This document shows, piece by piece, positions 16,828 to 26,249 of a DNA stretch of 64,000 nt (position 1 is the stretch's first letter; each line of letters begins with the position of its first letter). The notes below the pieces were generated by a model. The model saw only the letters and a program-made list of their open reading frames with translations, was not told the DNA's origin and searched no databases. The DNA comes from Saliphagus infecundisoli (GTDB lineage: Archaea; Halobacteriota; Halobacteria; Halobacteriales; Natrialbaceae). A program made the translations under genes and the position numbers. The stretch is taken from contig NZ_JAIWHV010000001.1 in the NCBI RefSeq assembly GCF_020177375.1, positions 124,001-188,000 of the forward strand, given 5' to 3'.

Positions 16828-19800
16828 ATGAGTCGGTCAGCGCCGTCGCCCGGGGAGGTCCTCGAGGTGGTAGGGGACCTCGCTCCTCCCGGCACGCCGC
16901 TTACGACCCCGGAGGTCGCCACGGAGTTCGACTGTACCTCCCGGACCGTCTACAACAAGCTGGAGGCCCTGGTCGAGGAGGGGGTCCTCGAGACGAAGAA
17001 GGTCGGCTCCCGCGGTCGGGTCTGGTGGCGGCCGCCGGTCGGCGGGATCGACGACGACGGCGCGGACGCAGACGGTGTGCTGGCGGGCGACGATGCCAGC
17101 CGGGAGCCGTTCGACGACGAGTTCGACCGGGAGGGACGCTTTCTCGACGCGATCCTCTCGAACGTCGACGACTACGTCTACGTCTGGAACCGCGAGAAAG
17201 AGCTGGTGTACGCAAACGAGTCCCTCGAGGCGTTCTGGGGGATGGCCGACGGCGAGTACCTCGGCAGAACGAACCGGGAGTTGGGGACGCCCCCCAGGGA
17301 GAGCGACCGCCTCGAGGGCGAGGTCGAGCGGGTGTTCGAGACCGGGGAGACGGTCCAGGGCGAGGCCCCCTACACCGAGCCCGCGGACGCGGAGGGCTAC
17401 CACGAGTACGTCCTCAGCCCGATCCGGGGAGGAGACGGCGCGGTCGAGTTCGTCGCCGGGATCTCCCGGGACGCCACCGAGCGCAGGGAGGCGGAGGCGG
17501 CGGCGGCCGAATCGACGTTCCGACAGCTGTTCGAGAACGTCCCCGGCAACTACCTCGTCGTCGAACCCGGGAGCTACGAGATCGTCGCCGTCAGCGACGC
17601 CTACCTCGAGTCGACGATGACCGAACGCGAGGCGATTCTGGGCGAGAGCCTCTTTTCGGTCTTCCCGGCCGATCCCGCCGATCCCGCCGAAGGCGTCTCA
17701 CGGCTCAGAGACTCCCTCGATCGCGTCGAGACGGAGGGCGAAAGCGACGTGATGTCGATCACCTATTACCCGATCCCCGACCCCGACTCGGAGGGGGAGT
17801 TCGTCGAACGGTGGTGGAACCCGATCAACTCGCCGGTCTTCGGTTCGACGGGTGAGATCGACTACGTCATCCACCGCGTCGAGGACGTGACGCCGGTCGT
17901 CGAACGGCTCGACGACGGGGAGATCGAGACGATCCTGGAGGGGTTTCCGGCCGACGACTCCCGGCTCACCGGCGACGTGATGCTCCGGGGTCAGGAGCTC
18001 TACCGGGCGAAAGAGCGGGCCTACGAGCGACTCCGCGAGAGCGAGCGCCGCTACCGGACGCTGTTCGAGTCGATCGACGAGGGGTTTTGCGTCCTCGAAC
18101 GCTGCGACGGCGAGGGGCCGACGGACTTCCGGTTCGTCGAGGCGAACCCGGCGTTCGAGGCCGAAAGCGGCGTCGTAGACGTCGTCGGGCGGACGATCCG
18201 GGAGGTGGTTCCCGAGGAGGCCGACGGCTGGATCGAGGCCTACCGGGAGGTCCTCGAGACGGGCGAATCGATCCGGTTCGAACGCGAACTCCGGACGACG
18301 GGGCGGATCCTCGAGCTGTACGCCTTCCGGGTCGGCGACGGATCGGAGGGGCGAGTCGGCGTGATCTTCCAGGACGTCACCGAGCGAAAGCGGACCAGGG
18401 CGACGATCGAGCGGCTGAACGCGGTCGGCCGGGAACTGATCGACGCCGATCCCGATGGGATCCGCGAGCGCGCCCCCGAGGTCGTCCGGGAGACCCTCGG
18501 GGTCGAGTACGCCGCCCTCTGGCGGTACGACGAGCGCGGCGAGATCGAGCGGGCGGCGAGCAGCGTCGATCCGGGGACGGCCATCGACGTCGACGGGTTC
18601 CCCGAGGGGTTCGACGAGCGGATCTGGGAGGCGTTCGTCGGGGGTGCGATCGCCGTCGAGGAGGATCTGCCCGAGGAACTTCCCCTGGAGACCTGTGCGC
18701 TGGTCCCCCTCGGCAGACACGGCGTCGTCCGTCTGGGGACGACCGAGTCCGGGCGGTTCGACGAGACGGCAGTCGACCTCGCGGGGACCGTCGCGGCGAC
18801 GATCGAGGCAGCCCTCGACCGCGCTGAGGGGGAGCGCCAGCTCGAGGACCAAAACGAGGAACTCGAGCGCCTGGACCGGCTCAACACGCTCATCCGCGAC
18901 ATCGATCAGGCGCTGGTCCAGGCGGACACCCTCGCGGGGATCGACCGGGCGGTCTGTGAGCGACTGGCCGACGCAGACCGGTTCGCGTTCGCCTGGATCG
19001 GCGAGTACGACCCCGCCGCCGGGCGGGTCGAGCCCCGGGAGTGGGCCGGTATCGGCGCCGGCACCGTCGAGGAGCTCGTGGCCGACGAGCCCGCACGCGA
19101 CGACCCGATCGTCGCCGCCGTCGAGCGCCGGGAGACCCAGGTCGTCGCCGATGTCGCCACCGACCCCCGGGCCGGCCCGTGGCGCGAGGCCGCCCTGGAG
19201 CGGGGCGGGCGATCGTGTCTCTCGATCCCGCTCGTCTACGAGGAATCGATCTACGGCGTCCTGAAGGTCTACGGCGCCAGCCCGCGACCCGACGAGCGCG
19301 ACCGCGAGGTCCTGGCGGAGCTGGGCCGGACGATTGCCCACGCGATCCACGCGGTCGAGGCCCGCGAGACGCGGCGGACCGACAGCGTCGTCGAGCTGAC
19401 GGTCCGCTCGCGGGGTTCGGAGACGCCCCTCGCCCGGCTCTCGCGGGAAACGGGGTGTACGTTCGAGGTCGAGGGAATCGTCCCCCGACCCGGCGGGCCG
19501 GACGCGGTCTTCGTCACCGTCGTGGGCGATCCCGAGGCGTTCCTCGCGGCCGCCGAGGACGCCGTCCCGATCGAGGGCGTCGGCGCCATCGCCGACCGGG
19601 AGGGCGACTCCCCGTTCCGGGTTCACCCCGCGGAGCCGACCCTCGCCTCGACGCTGCGGGAGGGCGATGCCGTCGTCAGCTCGCTGTCGATCGAGGAGGG
19701 GGTCGCGACCGCCGTCGTCGATCTGGACCGCTCGGCGGACGTCCGGGCGTTCGTCGAGGGCGTCCGGGAGCGGGTTCCCGACCTCGAACTGCTCACGCGC

Positions 19801-20040
19801 CACACCCGGGCCCGTCCCCTCGGAAGCCGGCGGACGTTCCGGACCGCATACGAGGACCGGCTTACCGCCCGCCAGGAGGAGGTCATCCGGACCGCCTACC
19901 GGAGCGGGTTCTTCGAGTCGCCCCGCCACCGGACCGGCAGCGAGCTCTCCGAGACCCTCGAGATCTCCCAGTCGACGTTCACCCACCATCTCCGGGAGGC
20001 CGAACGGAAGCTCTGTGAGCTGCTGTTCGACCGGTCGTGA
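16828..20040 (+). CDS. Multi-PAS/GAF Bat-type transcriptional regulator with HTH at both ends
   Basis: The start MSRSAPSPGEVLEVV gives 1070 residues. Domain order: winged-helix HTH (about 1-75, TTPEVATEFDCTSRTVYNKLEAL), PAS (about 100-225), PAS (about 230-370), PAS (about 400-530), GAF (about 530-670), GAF (about 680-845, LNTLIRDIDQALVQA), the GAF/HTH_10-associated domain (about 850-1005), and a C-terminal HTH_10 (about 1010-1065, LTARQEEVIRTAYRSGFFESPR). No histidine-kinase catalytic domain is present. It is a cytoplasmic one-component sensor expected to bind DNA directly; the ligand (redox, light or small molecule) is unknown. Confidence 0.88.
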   Translation: MSRSAPSPGEVLEVVGDLAPPGTPLTTPEVATEFDCTSRTVYNKLEALVEEGVLETKKVGSRGRVWWRPPVGGIDDDGADADGVLAGDDASREPFDDEFDREGRFLDAILSNVDDYVYVWNREKELVYANESLEAFWGMADGEYLGRTNRELGTPPRESDRLEGEVERVFETGETVQGEAPYTEPADAEGYHEYVLSPIRGGDGAVEFVAGISRDATERREAEAAAAESTFRQLFENVPGNYLVVEPGSYEIVAVSDAYLESTMTEREAILGESLFSVFPADPADPAEGVSRLRDSLDRVETEGESDVMSITYYPIPDPDSEGEFVERWWNPINSPVFGSTGEIDYVIHRVEDVTPVVERLDDGEIETILEGFPADDSRLTGDVMLRGQELYRAKERAYERLRESERRYRTLFESIDEGFCVLERCDGEGPTDFRFVEANPAFEAESGVVDVVGRTIREVVPEEADGWIEAYREVLETGESIRFERELRTTGRILELYAFRVGDGSEGRVGVIFQDVTERKRTRATIERLNAVGRELIDADPDGIRERAPEVVRETLGVEYAALWRYDERGEIERAASSVDPGTAIDVDGFPEGFDERIWEAFVGGAIAVEEDLPEELPLETCALVPLGRHGVVRLGTTESGRFDETAVDLAGTVAATIEAALDRAEGERQLEDQNEELERLDRLNTLIRDIDQALVQADTLAGIDRAVCERLADADRFAFAWIGEYDPAAGRVEPREWAGIGAGTVEELVADEPARDDPIVAAVERRETQVVADVATDPRAGPWREAALERGGRSCLSIPLVYEESIYGVLKVYGASPRPDERDREVLAELGRTIAHAIHAVEARETRRTDSVVELTVRSRGSETPLARLSRETGCTFEVEGIVPRPGGPDAVFVTVVGDPEAFLAAAEDAVPIEGVGAIADREGDSPFRVHPAEPTLASTLREGDAVVSSLSIEEGVATAVVDLDRSADVRAFVEGVRERVPDLELLTRHTRARPLGSRRTFRTAYEDRLTARQEEVIRTAYRSGFFESPRHRTGSELSETLEISQSTFTHHLREAERKLCELLFDRS

Positions 20041-20305
20041 GTCGCGGTACCGTCCGTCTACCGGACGGGATCGTCCGTTCGGTCCGATCCCCGGTGATTT
20101 CGGCGGGTTCGCTGCGACCGACGCGCCACGGATCTAGATGGTTCGTATCCGCGGTCGAACCGAGAAAGTTCGCAACCATTTTTGGTCCCCCGATTGCCGA
20201 ACGCGGGTATGGTCTCACGCGACCCGAACGGACCGGAACGGAACGCGCCACCGAGACGCCCTCCGGTCGAACCGGCTCCTCCACGCTGGCGGTGGGAGGT
20301 CGTCG

Positions 20306-21028
20306 GTGACGTCCGCGGCGGACGAAGCCGAGGGCGTGGTCGCCGACGTCGGCATCGAGCGGCCGACTTCCGGCTCGAGGCGACGATCGGCGGCGGGGGC
20401 GTGCGGTGTACGGTCGAGGAGTTCGCCACGACCGACCCCGGTCGGATGACAGTGTCCGTCCGGATCGAGAGCGACCCCGTCGGGTCGAGGAGGCCCTCGC
20501 GTCCGACGGGACCGTCGAGCGGGTCACGCGGGTCATCGAACACGACGAGCGACGGCTCTACCGGATGGACCGGATGGACCGGATGGACCGGATCGACCCG
20601 CTCGTCCGACTCGTCAGGGACGAACAGGGGGCAGTGCTTTCGGCCAGCGGCACCGACGACGGCTGCTCTGTTCGACCCGCGAGGAGCTCTCGGGGCTCTA
20701 CGATTACTGCCGGGGGAACGGGATCGCCGTCGAGGTCCACTCGCCGCACATCGTCGATACGGACCGTCAGGGCCAGTTCGACCTCACGACCGGCCAGGAG
20801 GAGGCACTGACCATGGCCCTGGCGCGTGGTTACTGCGACATCCCGCGGACGGTGGACATGGAGGAACTGGCCGACGAGCTCGGAGTTTCCCACCAGGCGC
20901 TCTCCGAACGCCTCCGGCGAGCCCACGGCACGCTCGTCGGGAACGCCCTCGAGCGTCGCGAGGAGAGCCGCGACGACCTGCAGGCCGACACCCGGACGCC
21001 CTCGGACGCCACGACCCGCTTCCAGTAA
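20306..21028 (+). pseudogene. HTH_10 (Bat-like) regulator broken by frameshifts
   Basis: Coding similarity runs through three reading frames: VTSAADEAEGVVADVGIE (from 20306), then DFRLEATIGGGGVRCTVEEF, then VEEALASDGTVERVTRVI, then EELSGLYDYCRGNGIAVEV through the intact HTH_10 (LTTGQEEALTMALARGYCDIPRT, DELGVSHQALSERLRRAHG) to the stop at 21028. Frame changes fall near 20363, 20478 and 20663; the second looks like a single lost base in GACCCCG(A)TCGG. The original 5' end is uncertain. It lies between two intact Bat-type genes. It is either a decaying gene or assembly error; a short terminal HTH peptide from 20813 could still be made. Confidence 0.75.
20561..20596 (+). repeat. 9-bp tandem repeat inside the HTH_10 pseudogene
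   Basis: CCGGATGGA occurs three times in a row, followed by a one-base variant (CCGGATCGA). It encodes repeating Arg-Met-Asp in the local frame. Such repeats arise by replication slippage, which fits the frameshifts around it. Confidence 0.85.
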
Positions 21029-21106
21029 TCATCTCCTTTCGGCCCCGCGGCGGGCCCCACCACGGCGGCAAACGTATGGGGCGGGGGGTTCGATTGTGAA
21101 CCATCC

Positions 21107-23959
21107 ATGGTCCCCCTCACTGACTCCCTCCTGGACTCCGCCCACCTCCTGCTGGTCGGGACGACCGACTGGATCGGAGCCGTCGAGGACGAACTCCAGG
21201 CCCGGACCGACGCGACGGTGCGGACGGCCGCCACGGCTGCGAGGGCCCGCGAGGCCCTCGCCGACCCGCCCGACTGTCTCCTCACTGAGTACGCACTCGG
21301 CGAGGAAACGGGGATCGACCTCCTCTCGACGGTCCGGTCGGAGACGGCGACTCTCCCCGTCGTCGTCTGTACCGCGTCCGGCGACGAGGCCGTCGCCAGC
21401 GAGGCCATCGGCGCCGGCGCGGCCGACTACGTCCCGATCGAGGTGGCAGATGACGGGGTCGAGGAGGTTCTCGAGCGAACCGAACGCGTCGTCCGGGAGG
21501 CCCGCCGGAGCGCGACCCGCCGCGAGCGCGCCAAGCAGTTCGACGCCCTCTTTCACGACGCGAGAGCGGCGACGTGGGTTCTGGAGCCGAACGGCCGCGT
21601 GAGCCGGCTGAATCGGACGGCCCGCGGGATGGTCGAGACCGACGCCGCCGCGGTCGTCGGCGATCCCTTCTGGGGCCTTTCGTGCTGGTCGGACGCCGCC
21701 GAGGACGTCGAACGGCTCGTCTCGAACGCCCTCGAGGGCGGGTTCGCGAGCGCGGTCGTCTCCCGGCCCTCCGGCAGCGAGGACCCCCGCGTCGTCGAAC
21801 TCTCCGTGCGCGTCGTCGAGGGCGAACGCGGCGACCCGGTCTCGATCGTCGTCGAGGGCGTCGATATCACCGACCGAGTGAGTCTAGAGCGGGATCTCCG
21901 GCGCTCGGAGGAACTCCACCGGGTCACGCTGAACAACATGACCGACACCGTCCTCATCACCGACGAGGACGGCGCGTACACCTACGTCTGCCCGAACGTT
22001 CACTTCATCTTCGGCTACACCGCAAGCGAGATCCGCGAGTTGGGACGGATCGAGGATCTGCTGGGCGAGGACCTCTTCGATCGGGCGGAACTCGCCGAGC
22101 GGGGCGTGTTGAAGAACATCGAGTGTACGGCGACCGACAAAGCAGGGCGAGAACACACCCTGCTGGTCAACGTCCGGGAGGTCTCGATTCAAGGCGGGAC
22201 GCTCCTCTATAGCTGCCGGGACGTCACCAAGCGCAAACAGCGCGAGGAGGCCCTGGCGACCCTCCAGGGGACCGCCCGGGACTTCCTCTACGCGGGGACC
22301 CACGCCGAGATCGCCGGTCACGTCGTCGACGACACGCCGGGCGTACTCGACCTCGAGGCGAGCGCCGTCTATCTCTTCGACGCCGAGACGAACGACCTCC
22401 GTCCGGCGGCCCAGTCGGCGGCGATGGAGGAACTCAACGGCCCGCTCCCGACGGTCCACGCCGACGGCGAGACGCTCCCGAGCCACAGCTTCGTCGCCGA
22501 CGAGGCGCTGTTTTTCGCGGACGTCCACGACGCGGATCGACTCGACAACCGGGTGACCGACCTCCGGAGCGCGTGTTACATCCCTCTGGGCGACCACGGG
22601 GTCTTCGTCGCCGGCTCCCCGGAAGTCGGCGTCTTCGACGAGGTACGCCGGGAGCTCGCGGATCTGCTCGCCGCGACCGCGGAGGCGGCCCTCGACCGGG
22701 TCAGCCGGGAGTCCCGCCTCCGGGAACAGGACCGGACCCTCCAGCAACGCAACGACCAGCTCACCGCTTTGAACCGGATCAACGAGACCATCCGCGAGAT
22801 CGACCAGGCGATCGTCCGCGCGGAGACCCGCTCGGAGATCGACCACGCCGTCCCCGAGTTGCTGACCGCCGACGACCGCTTCGCATTCGCCTGGATCGGG
22901 GCGGTCGACCCGGACGGCGACGGCGTAGTGCCCCGGGCCTGGGCCGGCGACGAGGGTGGATACCTCGACAGCCAGTCGTTTCCCGTCGAGCGGTCGGGGG
23001 TCGAACCCGCGGGCCGGGCCGCGGCCAGCGGGGAGGTGACGCTCGTCGGAAACGTCGCCGCGGGGCTCCGCGAGGAGCCCTGGCGCTCGGGGGCCCTCGC
23101 ACGGGACTACCTCTCCGTACTGAGCGTTCCGCTCGTCTACAACGACCTCTCTCACGGCGTGTTGACCGTCTACGCCGGGAGCAGGGACGCCTTCGAGGGC
23201 ACTGCCCGGGACGTGCTGGCCGAACTCGGCGAGACCGTCGCCGCCGCGATCAGCGCGATCGAACGCAAGAACGCCCTCCTCACATCGTCGATGACCCGCC
23301 TTGAGTTCGCCGTCGACGACCCGACGTTCGTTCTCTCCCGGCTCGCCCGCGAGGCCGGCTGTGGCCTCTCCTATCGTGGCGGGGTCCAGCAGACGGCGGA
23401 GGGCAGTTACGTGTTCGTCGCCGTCGAGGACGTCGACGCCGTCGCGGAGGCGGCGGCCGACCTCGTCGCCGTCGAGACCGTCAGGCGAATCAGCGCCGAC
23501 GGGGAGGAGGGGATCCTCCGGCTGGGGCTCTCGGAGCCGTTCGTCGCGCTGGATCTGGCCGACCACGGCGCCGTGTTCCGGGAGGCCACCGCCGAGCCCG
23601 AGGGGACGACGGTCGCGATCGACGTGCCCGAAACGGTCGATTCCCGGGGGATCGCCCGGCTCGTCCGGGAGACGTTCGGCGGCGCGGAGTTGCGCGCCAA
23701 ACGGGCCCTCGATCGCGCGCCCGACGAGGACCTCCAGTCACGGGTGCTCGGCGAGTTGACCGACCGCCAGCTCGAGGTCGTCCAGACGGCCTACTACGCG
23801 GGCTTCTTCGAGTCACCCCGCGAGAGCACGGGCGAGGACGTCGCAGTGGCTCTCGACATCTCGCCGACGGCGTTCTACGGCCACGTCCGGACCGTCCAGC
23901 GCACGCTGTTTGCGGCGATCTTCGACGAGGGGGCCGCCCGGGTCGCCGCGTCCGGGTGA
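21107..23959 (+). CDS. Receiver-PAS-GAF Bat-type transcriptional regulator
   Basis: The 950-residue protein has a degenerate response-regulator receiver domain (about 1-130), PAS (about 145-255), PAS (about 260-385, HFIFGYTASEI), GAF (about 390-550), GAF (about 555-725, INETIREIDQAIVRA), the GAF/HTH_10-associated domain (about 730-890) and a C-terminal HTH_10 (about 893-945, LTDRQLEVVQTAYYAGFFESPR). In the receiver the expected phospho-acceptor Asp is Glu61 (CLLTEYAL), and the conserved Lys near residue 106 is missing (ADYVPIE), so it is unlikely to be phosphorylated. It is related to the upstream regulator in its second GAF and C-terminal parts. Confidence 0.87.
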   Translation: MVPLTDSLLDSAHLLLVGTTDWIGAVEDELQARTDATVRTAATAARAREALADPPDCLLTEYALGEETGIDLLSTVRSETATLPVVVCTASGDEAVASEAIGAGAADYVPIEVADDGVEEVLERTERVVREARRSATRRERAKQFDALFHDARAATWVLEPNGRVSRLNRTARGMVETDAAAVVGDPFWGLSCWSDAAEDVERLVSNALEGGFASAVVSRPSGSEDPRVVELSVRVVEGERGDPVSIVVEGVDITDRVSLERDLRRSEELHRVTLNNMTDTVLITDEDGAYTYVCPNVHFIFGYTASEIRELGRIEDLLGEDLFDRAELAERGVLKNIECTATDKAGREHTLLVNVREVSIQGGTLLYSCRDVTKRKQREEALATLQGTARDFLYAGTHAEIAGHVVDDTPGVLDLEASAVYLFDAETNDLRPAAQSAAMEELNGPLPTVHADGETLPSHSFVADEALFFADVHDADRLDNRVTDLRSACYIPLGDHGVFVAGSPEVGVFDEVRRELADLLAATAEAALDRVSRESRLREQDRTLQQRNDQLTALNRINETIREIDQAIVRAETRSEIDHAVPELLTADDRFAFAWIGAVDPDGDGVVPRAWAGDEGGYLDSQSFPVERSGVEPAGRAAASGEVTLVGNVAAGLREEPWRSGALARDYLSVLSVPLVYNDLSHGVLTVYAGSRDAFEGTARDVLAELGETVAAAISAIERKNALLTSSMTRLEFAVDDPTFVLSRLAREAGCGLSYRGGVQQTAEGSYVFVAVEDVDAVAEAAADLVAVETVRRISADGEEGILRLGLSEPFVALDLADHGAVFREATAEPEGTTVAIDVPETVDSRGIARLVRETFGGAELRAKRALDRAPDEDLQSRVLGELTDRQLEVVQTAYYAGFFESPRESTGEDVAVALDISPTAFYGHVRTVQRTLFAAIFDEGAARVAASG

Positions 23960-24020
23960 GGGTTCAATAGTCAACCCCGATCTCTACCAGGGGTTCGGCT
24001 GTGAGCCACCGAGTATTCCC

Positions 24021-24028
24021 TTATACAC
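24021..24028 (+). promoter_or_regulatory. Probable TATA box for the rubrerythrin-like/gdh pair
   Basis: TTATACAC lies 50-57 nt upstream of the ATG at 24078, predicting a leader of about 25-30 nt. Confidence 0.45.
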
Positions 24029-24077
24029 TTAGTATCGTTTTACCGAGCCCCGGTCCCCGACCGGCGGCCTGATCCCA

Positions 24078-24221
24078 ATGAGAGACGTCGAGATCGACCC
24101 CGACGAAGCGAGTCCCTACGAGTGTTTCGAGTGCGGTACGATCATCGTCGCGGAGGACAACCCCGGTACCTGTCCGGACTGTGCCGGCGCGATGCGCAAC
24201 CGATGGACGGCGATCGAGTAA
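24078..24221 (+). CDS. Rubrerythrin-like domain microprotein (zinc/iron ribbon)
   Basis: This is a 47-residue protein starting [20 protein letters not shown] and ending RNRWTAIE. It has two CxxC knuckles (CFEC and CPDC), the rubredoxin-like ribbon that in full rubrerythrins binds iron; here no diiron domain is attached. Haloarchaea carry many such short proteins of unknown role, perhaps in metal or redox binding. Its stop is followed 2 nt later by the ATG of glutamate dehydrogenase, so the pair is probably co-transcribed. Confidence 0.82.
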   Translation: MRDVEIDPDEASPYECFECGTIIVAEDNPGTCPDCAGAMRNRWTAIE

Positions 24222-24223
24222 CG

Positions 24224-25522
24224 ATGGCCTCCTCCAGTTCTTCCCACGACGACGGCACGGAGACGACCCCGGACGGGAGCGAGCCCGAGTCGGCCGTCGA
24301 GACTGCCCGCCGGCAGCTCCAGGGCGCGGCCGACCGCCTCGAGATCGACCCGAACATCGTCGAGCGCCTGAAACACCCGACGAAGGTCCACGAGGTGACG
24401 GTGCCGATCGAGCGCGACGACGGCACCGTCGAGCTGTTCACCGGGTATCGGGCCCAACACGACAGCGTCCGCGGTCCCTACAAGGGCGGACTCAGATATC
24501 ATCCCGACGTGAGTCGGGACGAGTGCGTCGGCCTGGGAATGTGGATGACCTGGAAGTGTGCGGTGATGGACCTCCCCTTCGGCGGCGCGAAAGGCGGCAT
24601 CGCCGTCGATCCCAAGGAGCTGAGCGACGGGGAGACCGAACGGCTCACCCGGCGGTTCGCCGAGGAGCTCCGGGAGGTCATCGGCCCGACCGTTGACATT
24701 CCCGCCCCCGACATGGGCACCGATCCGCGGACGATGGCGTGGCTGATGGACGCCTACTCGATGCAGGAAGGCGAGACCATCGCGGGCGTCGTCACGGGCA
24801 AGCCGCCGGTGATCGGCGGCAGCGAGGGCCGCGAGGAGGCCCCCGGCCGGAGCGTCGCCATCGTCACCGAACTCGCCTGCGAGTACTACGACCGGCCTCT
24901 TGAGGGGACGACCGTCGCGATCCAGGGCTACGGCAGCGTCGGCGCCAACGCCGCGCGCCTGCTCGACGACTGGGGCGCGAAGATCGTCGCGGTCAGCGAT
25001 GTCAACGGCGCGATGTACGACCCCGACGGGATCGACACCCGCGCGGTCCCCTCTCACGACGAGGAGCCCGAGGCCGTCACCGACCACGCGGACACCGTCA
25101 TCGGGAACGAGGCGTTGCTCACCCTGGACGTCGACGTGCTCGTCCCCGCGGCGCTCGGCAACGTCATCACCGAGGAGAACGCGGACGCGGTCGCCGCCGA
25201 CATCGTGGTCGAGGGCGCGAACGGGCCGACGACCTCCGCCGGGGACGCGATCCTCGCCGACCGGGGCGTCCAGGTGATCCCCGACATCCTCGCGAACGCG
25301 GGCGGGGTCACGGTGAGCTACTTCGAGTGGCTCCAGGACATCAACCGACGGGCGTGGTCCCTGGAGCGAGTGAACGAGGAACTCGAGGCGGAAATGAACG
25401 CGGCGTGGGCGGCCGTCCGGAGCGAGTTCGACGCCCGGGAGGTCACCTGGCGGGAGGCGGCGTACGTCGTCGCGCTCTCGCGGGTCGGCGAGGCCCACGA
25501 GGCCCGAGGGCTCTGGCCGTAG
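24224..25522 (+). CDS. gdh: Glutamate dehydrogenase
   Basis: The start [11 protein letters not shown] at 24224 (432 residues) sits 2 nt after the rubrerythrin-like stop. Hallmarks are the substrate Lys in [31 protein letters not shown] with the catalytic Lys region, the proton-relay Asp in [12 protein letters not shown], and the dinucleotide fold [13 protein letters not shown]. It interconverts glutamate and 2-oxoglutarate with NAD(P), linking nitrogen and carbon metabolism. The Ser/Asp-rich N-terminus is a halophilic extension. Coenzyme preference cannot be read with confidence. Confidence 0.95.
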   Translation: MASSSSSHDDGTETTPDGSEPESAVETARRQLQGAADRLEIDPNIVERLKHPTKVHEVTVPIERDDGTVELFTGYRAQHDSVRGPYKGGLRYHPDVSRDECVGLGMWMTWKCAVMDLPFGGAKGGIAVDPKELSDGETERLTRRFAEELREVIGPTVDIPAPDMGTDPRTMAWLMDAYSMQEGETIAGVVTGKPPVIGGSEGREEAPGRSVAIVTELACEYYDRPLEGTTVAIQGYGSVGANAARLLDDWGAKIVAVSDVNGAMYDPDGIDTRAVPSHDEEPEAVTDHADTVIGNEALLTLDVDVLVPAALGNVITEENADAVAADIVVEGANGPTTSAGDAILADRGVQVIPDILANAGGVTVSYFEWLQDINRRAWSLERVNEELEAEMNAAWAAVRSEFDAREVTWREAAYVVALSRVGEAHEARGLWP

Positions 25523-25581
25523 CGCGGGTCGGGAGTCGTGACGGGGAACAGCTACTTCTCGATCCGGCCCGTCCCCCATCC

Positions 25582-25896
25582 ATGACGGTGATCGCGTTTC
25601 TGTCGGTCGCGCCGGTCGTCGAGGACAGCATGGCGAGTGAGGTCGCGGCGGCGGTCGAGGCCCTGGAGGCGTTCGACGTCTCCTACGAGACGACGCCGAT
25701 GGGGACCACCATCGAGGCCGACGACGCCGGAGAGCTGTTCGCCGCGGCCGAGGCGGCCCACGGGGCCGTCGACGCCGACCGGGTGAGCACGGTCCTCAAG
25801 GTAGACGACAAGCGCGCGAGTTCGGAGGGCGCCGCCGAGAAGGTCGAGGCCGTCGCCGACGAACTGGGCCGCGAGCCGACGAGCGACGCCGACTGA
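25582..25896 (+). CDS. MTH1187/YkoF-like thiamine-binding protein
   Basis: The 104-residue protein has the ferredoxin-like fold of the MTH1187 (DUF77) family: MTVIAFLSVAPV, SMASEVAAAVEALEAF, YETTPMGTTIEAD and VSTVLKVDDKRAS are the family blocks. Members bind thiamine or its pyrimidine precursor and may help handle thiamine in the cytoplasm. It stands alone between gdh and the HMA gene. Assignment to family is good; physiological role is inferred. Confidence 0.85.
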   Translation: MTVIAFLSVAPVVEDSMASEVAAAVEALEAFDVSYETTPMGTTIEADDAGELFAAAEAAHGAVDADRVSTVLKVDDKRASSEGAAEKVEAVADELGREPTSDAD

Positions 25897-25965
25897 GCGA
25901 CGGATCGGCGCCGCGAACCCCGAAGGCACCGACACCGTAAACAGGCCGGAGGCGGTAGCGCGGGC

Positions 25966-26169
25966 ATGGACCAAACCACTCGAGACGTCCGTGGAATGTC
26001 CTGTGAGGGCTGCGAGGAGACCGTCCGGACGGCCCTGGAGGCCATAGACGGCGTCGTCTCGGCGACCGCCGACCACGAGGACGGCGAGGTTCGGGTGAGC
26101 CACGAGGCCGTCGGGACCGAGATGATCGACCGGACGATCGCCGACGCCGGCTACGAGGTCGAGGGCTGA
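25966..26169 (+). CDS. Heavy-metal-associated (HMA) domain protein, CopZ-like
   Basis: This is a single 67-residue HMA domain. The metal-binding loop is GMSCEGCEE (Cys 13 and 16), followed by the beta-alpha-beta pattern VRTALEAIDGVVSATADHEDGEVRV and the C-terminal IADAGYEVEG. Such stand-alone domains carry Cu(I) to P-type ATPases. No copper ATPase or regulator is adjacent, so the partner is elsewhere in the genome. Confidence 0.9.
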   Translation: MDQTTRDVRGMSCEGCEETVRTALEAIDGVVSATADHEDGEVRVSHEAVGTEMIDRTIADAGYEVEG

Positions 26170-26249
26170 TACCGCCGACGGGACGGTTCTGCCCCGATCC
26201 GTGGTGTGCGTTCCCGGAACTGTTTTAGTGGAGACGGCAAAGGGCGGGT

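Noticed and set aside
17698-19989. A 763-codon open frame on the minus strand opposite the first Bat-type regulator
   Set aside because: It is the antisense shadow of a gene with clear PAS/GAF/HTH_10 domains and contains no recognisable domain itself.
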